From NCBI RefSeq assembly GCF_947170395.1, contig NZ_CAMVTE010000003.1, positions 1 through 64,000 on the forward strand: a stretch of 64,000 bases of DNA. Reading direction: 5' to 3'. The notes below the pieces were generated by a model, which saw only the letters and a program-made list of their open reading frames with translations, searched no databases and was not told the DNA's origin. Position 1 is the stretch's first letter. Each line of letters begins with the position of its first letter. Of this stretch, positions 62,516 through 64,000 are shown piece after piece. This DNA is from an uncultured Methanobrevibacter sp. GTDB taxonomy: Archaea > Methanobacteriota > Methanobacteria > Methanobacteriales > Methanobacteriaceae. A program made the position numbers and the translations under genes.

Positions 62516-64000
62516 TTAATGACTAGCACTATCCCAAGTATACATAATCAAACCATGATTAAATAAAAGTGTCTTTAACACTTCTTTAATGAAAATTTCA
62601 AGATTATCTTCCTCTACATCATCATTGCCCGGAGTTAAAGAAAATGCCCCCACAGATGGAATAATTAAATCAGATTCATAAAATCGTTTTGTTTTATTTC
62701 CCGGATACAAGACATAAGATCCCTCGGTTTTCAGAATTGAATCTTTATAAGTGTGCATTTTATAAATATCTCCATCTTTAAATTCACGATCTTTTTCTTC
62801 TAAAGAATCTCTTTCATCAATTTCTTTGTCCAAATCTTTATTGGACACTTCAATTTTATTGTAAAAATCAATGATTTCTAATTCTGAGCGATATTTTGCA
62901 TCAAAGTGAATATAATGTCTATGTTCACTAATTGAAATAAGTAAAGTGTAATCCGGTTTAAAAGCAAGAGAATATGACCTATATTTTGATTTATCTGAAA
63001 ATCTTAAATTATAAAACAGTTTAACATCAATTTCATTATCATAAATAAATAATTTGAACTTTTTAACCGATCTTTCTCCTTTTTTGATATTAATTGACCA
63101 GTTATCCTTGTTAATTTCAAATACATCCTCAAAGTTGATTTTATTAACACTTAAATCATTTAAAACTTTCAATATTTTGAAATAACACCAGTATTCATAT
63201 AATTCAGACAATTTTTTCTCAAATCCTTTAAATTGATTATTTACTTCATCCCAACTTAATCTAAATGAGAATTCAAACATTAAGAAGTACTGGAAAATTT
63301 CCCTATAACCTTCTTTTTTCTGTAAAATCTGTGAATTGAAAGGAACATAATCCATTGAAGATATGTGATTGAAAAACTTACTTGAGAGATAATATGAAAT
63401 TTCATCTCTAAAATACAATAGTTTATCTTTAATGTAACCTTCCTTTGAGCTTCCAAGTAATTTTTCGACCAAATTTTGTATTAATTCCAAGAAATATTTG
63501 AAAAATCTGTTTTCAGGAATATCAATAACATCCTCATGCTTGACTTGCTCTAATTCAGACGGAATATAACCATTTAATTTATCAACAATTAAAAAATCAG
63601 CACTTGACTTGGATAATTTATTTGGTTTTGAAACAATATTTTTTAAAGTATTCTGATTAACATTTGATGCGAATGAAACTGGAACAGTTTCAACATGATT
63701 TCTAAGCTGTGAATGAAGGTTTTTAGATAGATATTCAAAAATTGAAGGCAAATTATCTTCTCGGAAAAGATATTCTAAAAACATGAAATCTTCATAATAT
63801 GTTTCTTTTTCTCTTGAATCCAGCTCAAATTCTTGATATAATGGAGAATTTACTTCAAAGATTAAGCTTAATGCATGTTGTGATAAATCAGCTATCATTG
63901 CCGAATATTGATTAAAATAATCTATTTTTTTAGATCTTACTTCAATTGGGATTTTTTTGGAGTTAATGTTATCCTTTCGAACGTCTAAAAATGATTTTCC
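62516..64000 (-). CDS. DUF2357/DUF524-like PD-(D/E)XK nuclease, N-terminus beyond window edge
   Basis: FKPDYTLLI ... YIHFDAKYR ... DIYKMHTYKDSI ... YVLYPG; frame open upstream of the Met at 63898 to 64000 (GKSFLDVRKDNINSKKIPIEVRSKKIDYFNQYSA). Confidence 0.65.
   Translation of the reverse strand, partial: GKSFLDVRKDNINSKKIPIEVRSKKIDYFNQYSAMIADLSQHALSLIFEVNSPLYQEFELDSREKETYYEDFMFLEYLFREDNLPSIFEYLSKNLHSQLRNHVETVPVSFASNVNQNTLKNIVSKPNKLSKSSADFLIVDKLNGYIPSELEQVKHEDVIDIPENRFFKYFLELIQNLVEKLLGSSKEGYIKDKLLYFRDEISYYLSSKFFNHISSMDYVPFNSQILQKKEGYREIFQYFLMFEFSFRLSWDEVNNQFKGFEKKLSELYEYWCYFKILKVLNDLSVNKINFEDVFEINKDNWSINIKKGERSVKKFKLFIYDNEIDVKLFYNLRFSDKSKYRSYSLAFKPDYTLLISISEHRHYIHFDAKYRSELEIIDFYNKIEVSNKDLDKEIDERDSLEEKDREFKDGDIYKMHTYKDSILKTEGSYVLYPGNKTKRFYESDLIIPSVGAFSLTPGNDDVEEDNLEIFIKEVLKTLLFNHGLIMYTWDSASH

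Overview
AT-rich archaeal chromosome segment. Gene content (mer, por operon, RLI/ABCE1, MfnE-type kinase, Fbp aldolase/phosphatase, archaeal AIP synthase) points to a Methanobacteriales methanogen, most likely Methanobrevibacter. Most of the window is ordinary core metabolism: mer 3' end, RaSEA, por cluster, fumarase alpha, two tRNAs, cbiMNQO, feoAB, EF-1beta, RLI, nicotianamine-synthase-like gene, radB, Sua5, fbp, thiI, alaS. The most interesting unexplained signal is non-coding. Two diverged copies of the same ~280-bp element lie in opposite orientation about 9 kb apart (29363-29640 on +, 38778-38511 on -). Each has TTTAGGnnnnCCTAAA palindromes around a TATA box, then a region with several conserved hairpins and conserved CU-rich single-stranded patches, and ends in a hairpin plus T-tract. 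I interpret these as paralogous, iron/DtxR-type-regulated small RNAs. The same palindromes precede feoA, feoB and an unannotated 37-aa Cys-containing ORF. Other findings: paired GTAWTAC sites at a constant 32-33 bp spacing upstream of both cbiM and the nicotianamine synthase gene; a hairpin-dense putative ncRNA downstream of the latter; an IS200/IS605-type right-end/omegaRNA-like relic in a gene graveyard at 52.9-53.6 kb; and a defence-like island at 57.8-64 kb (XRE, ImmA/IrrE, truncated PIN-like ORF, PLD-helicase, NUDIX, DUF2357-type nuclease). All calls are from reading the sequence; no searches or folding programs were run.
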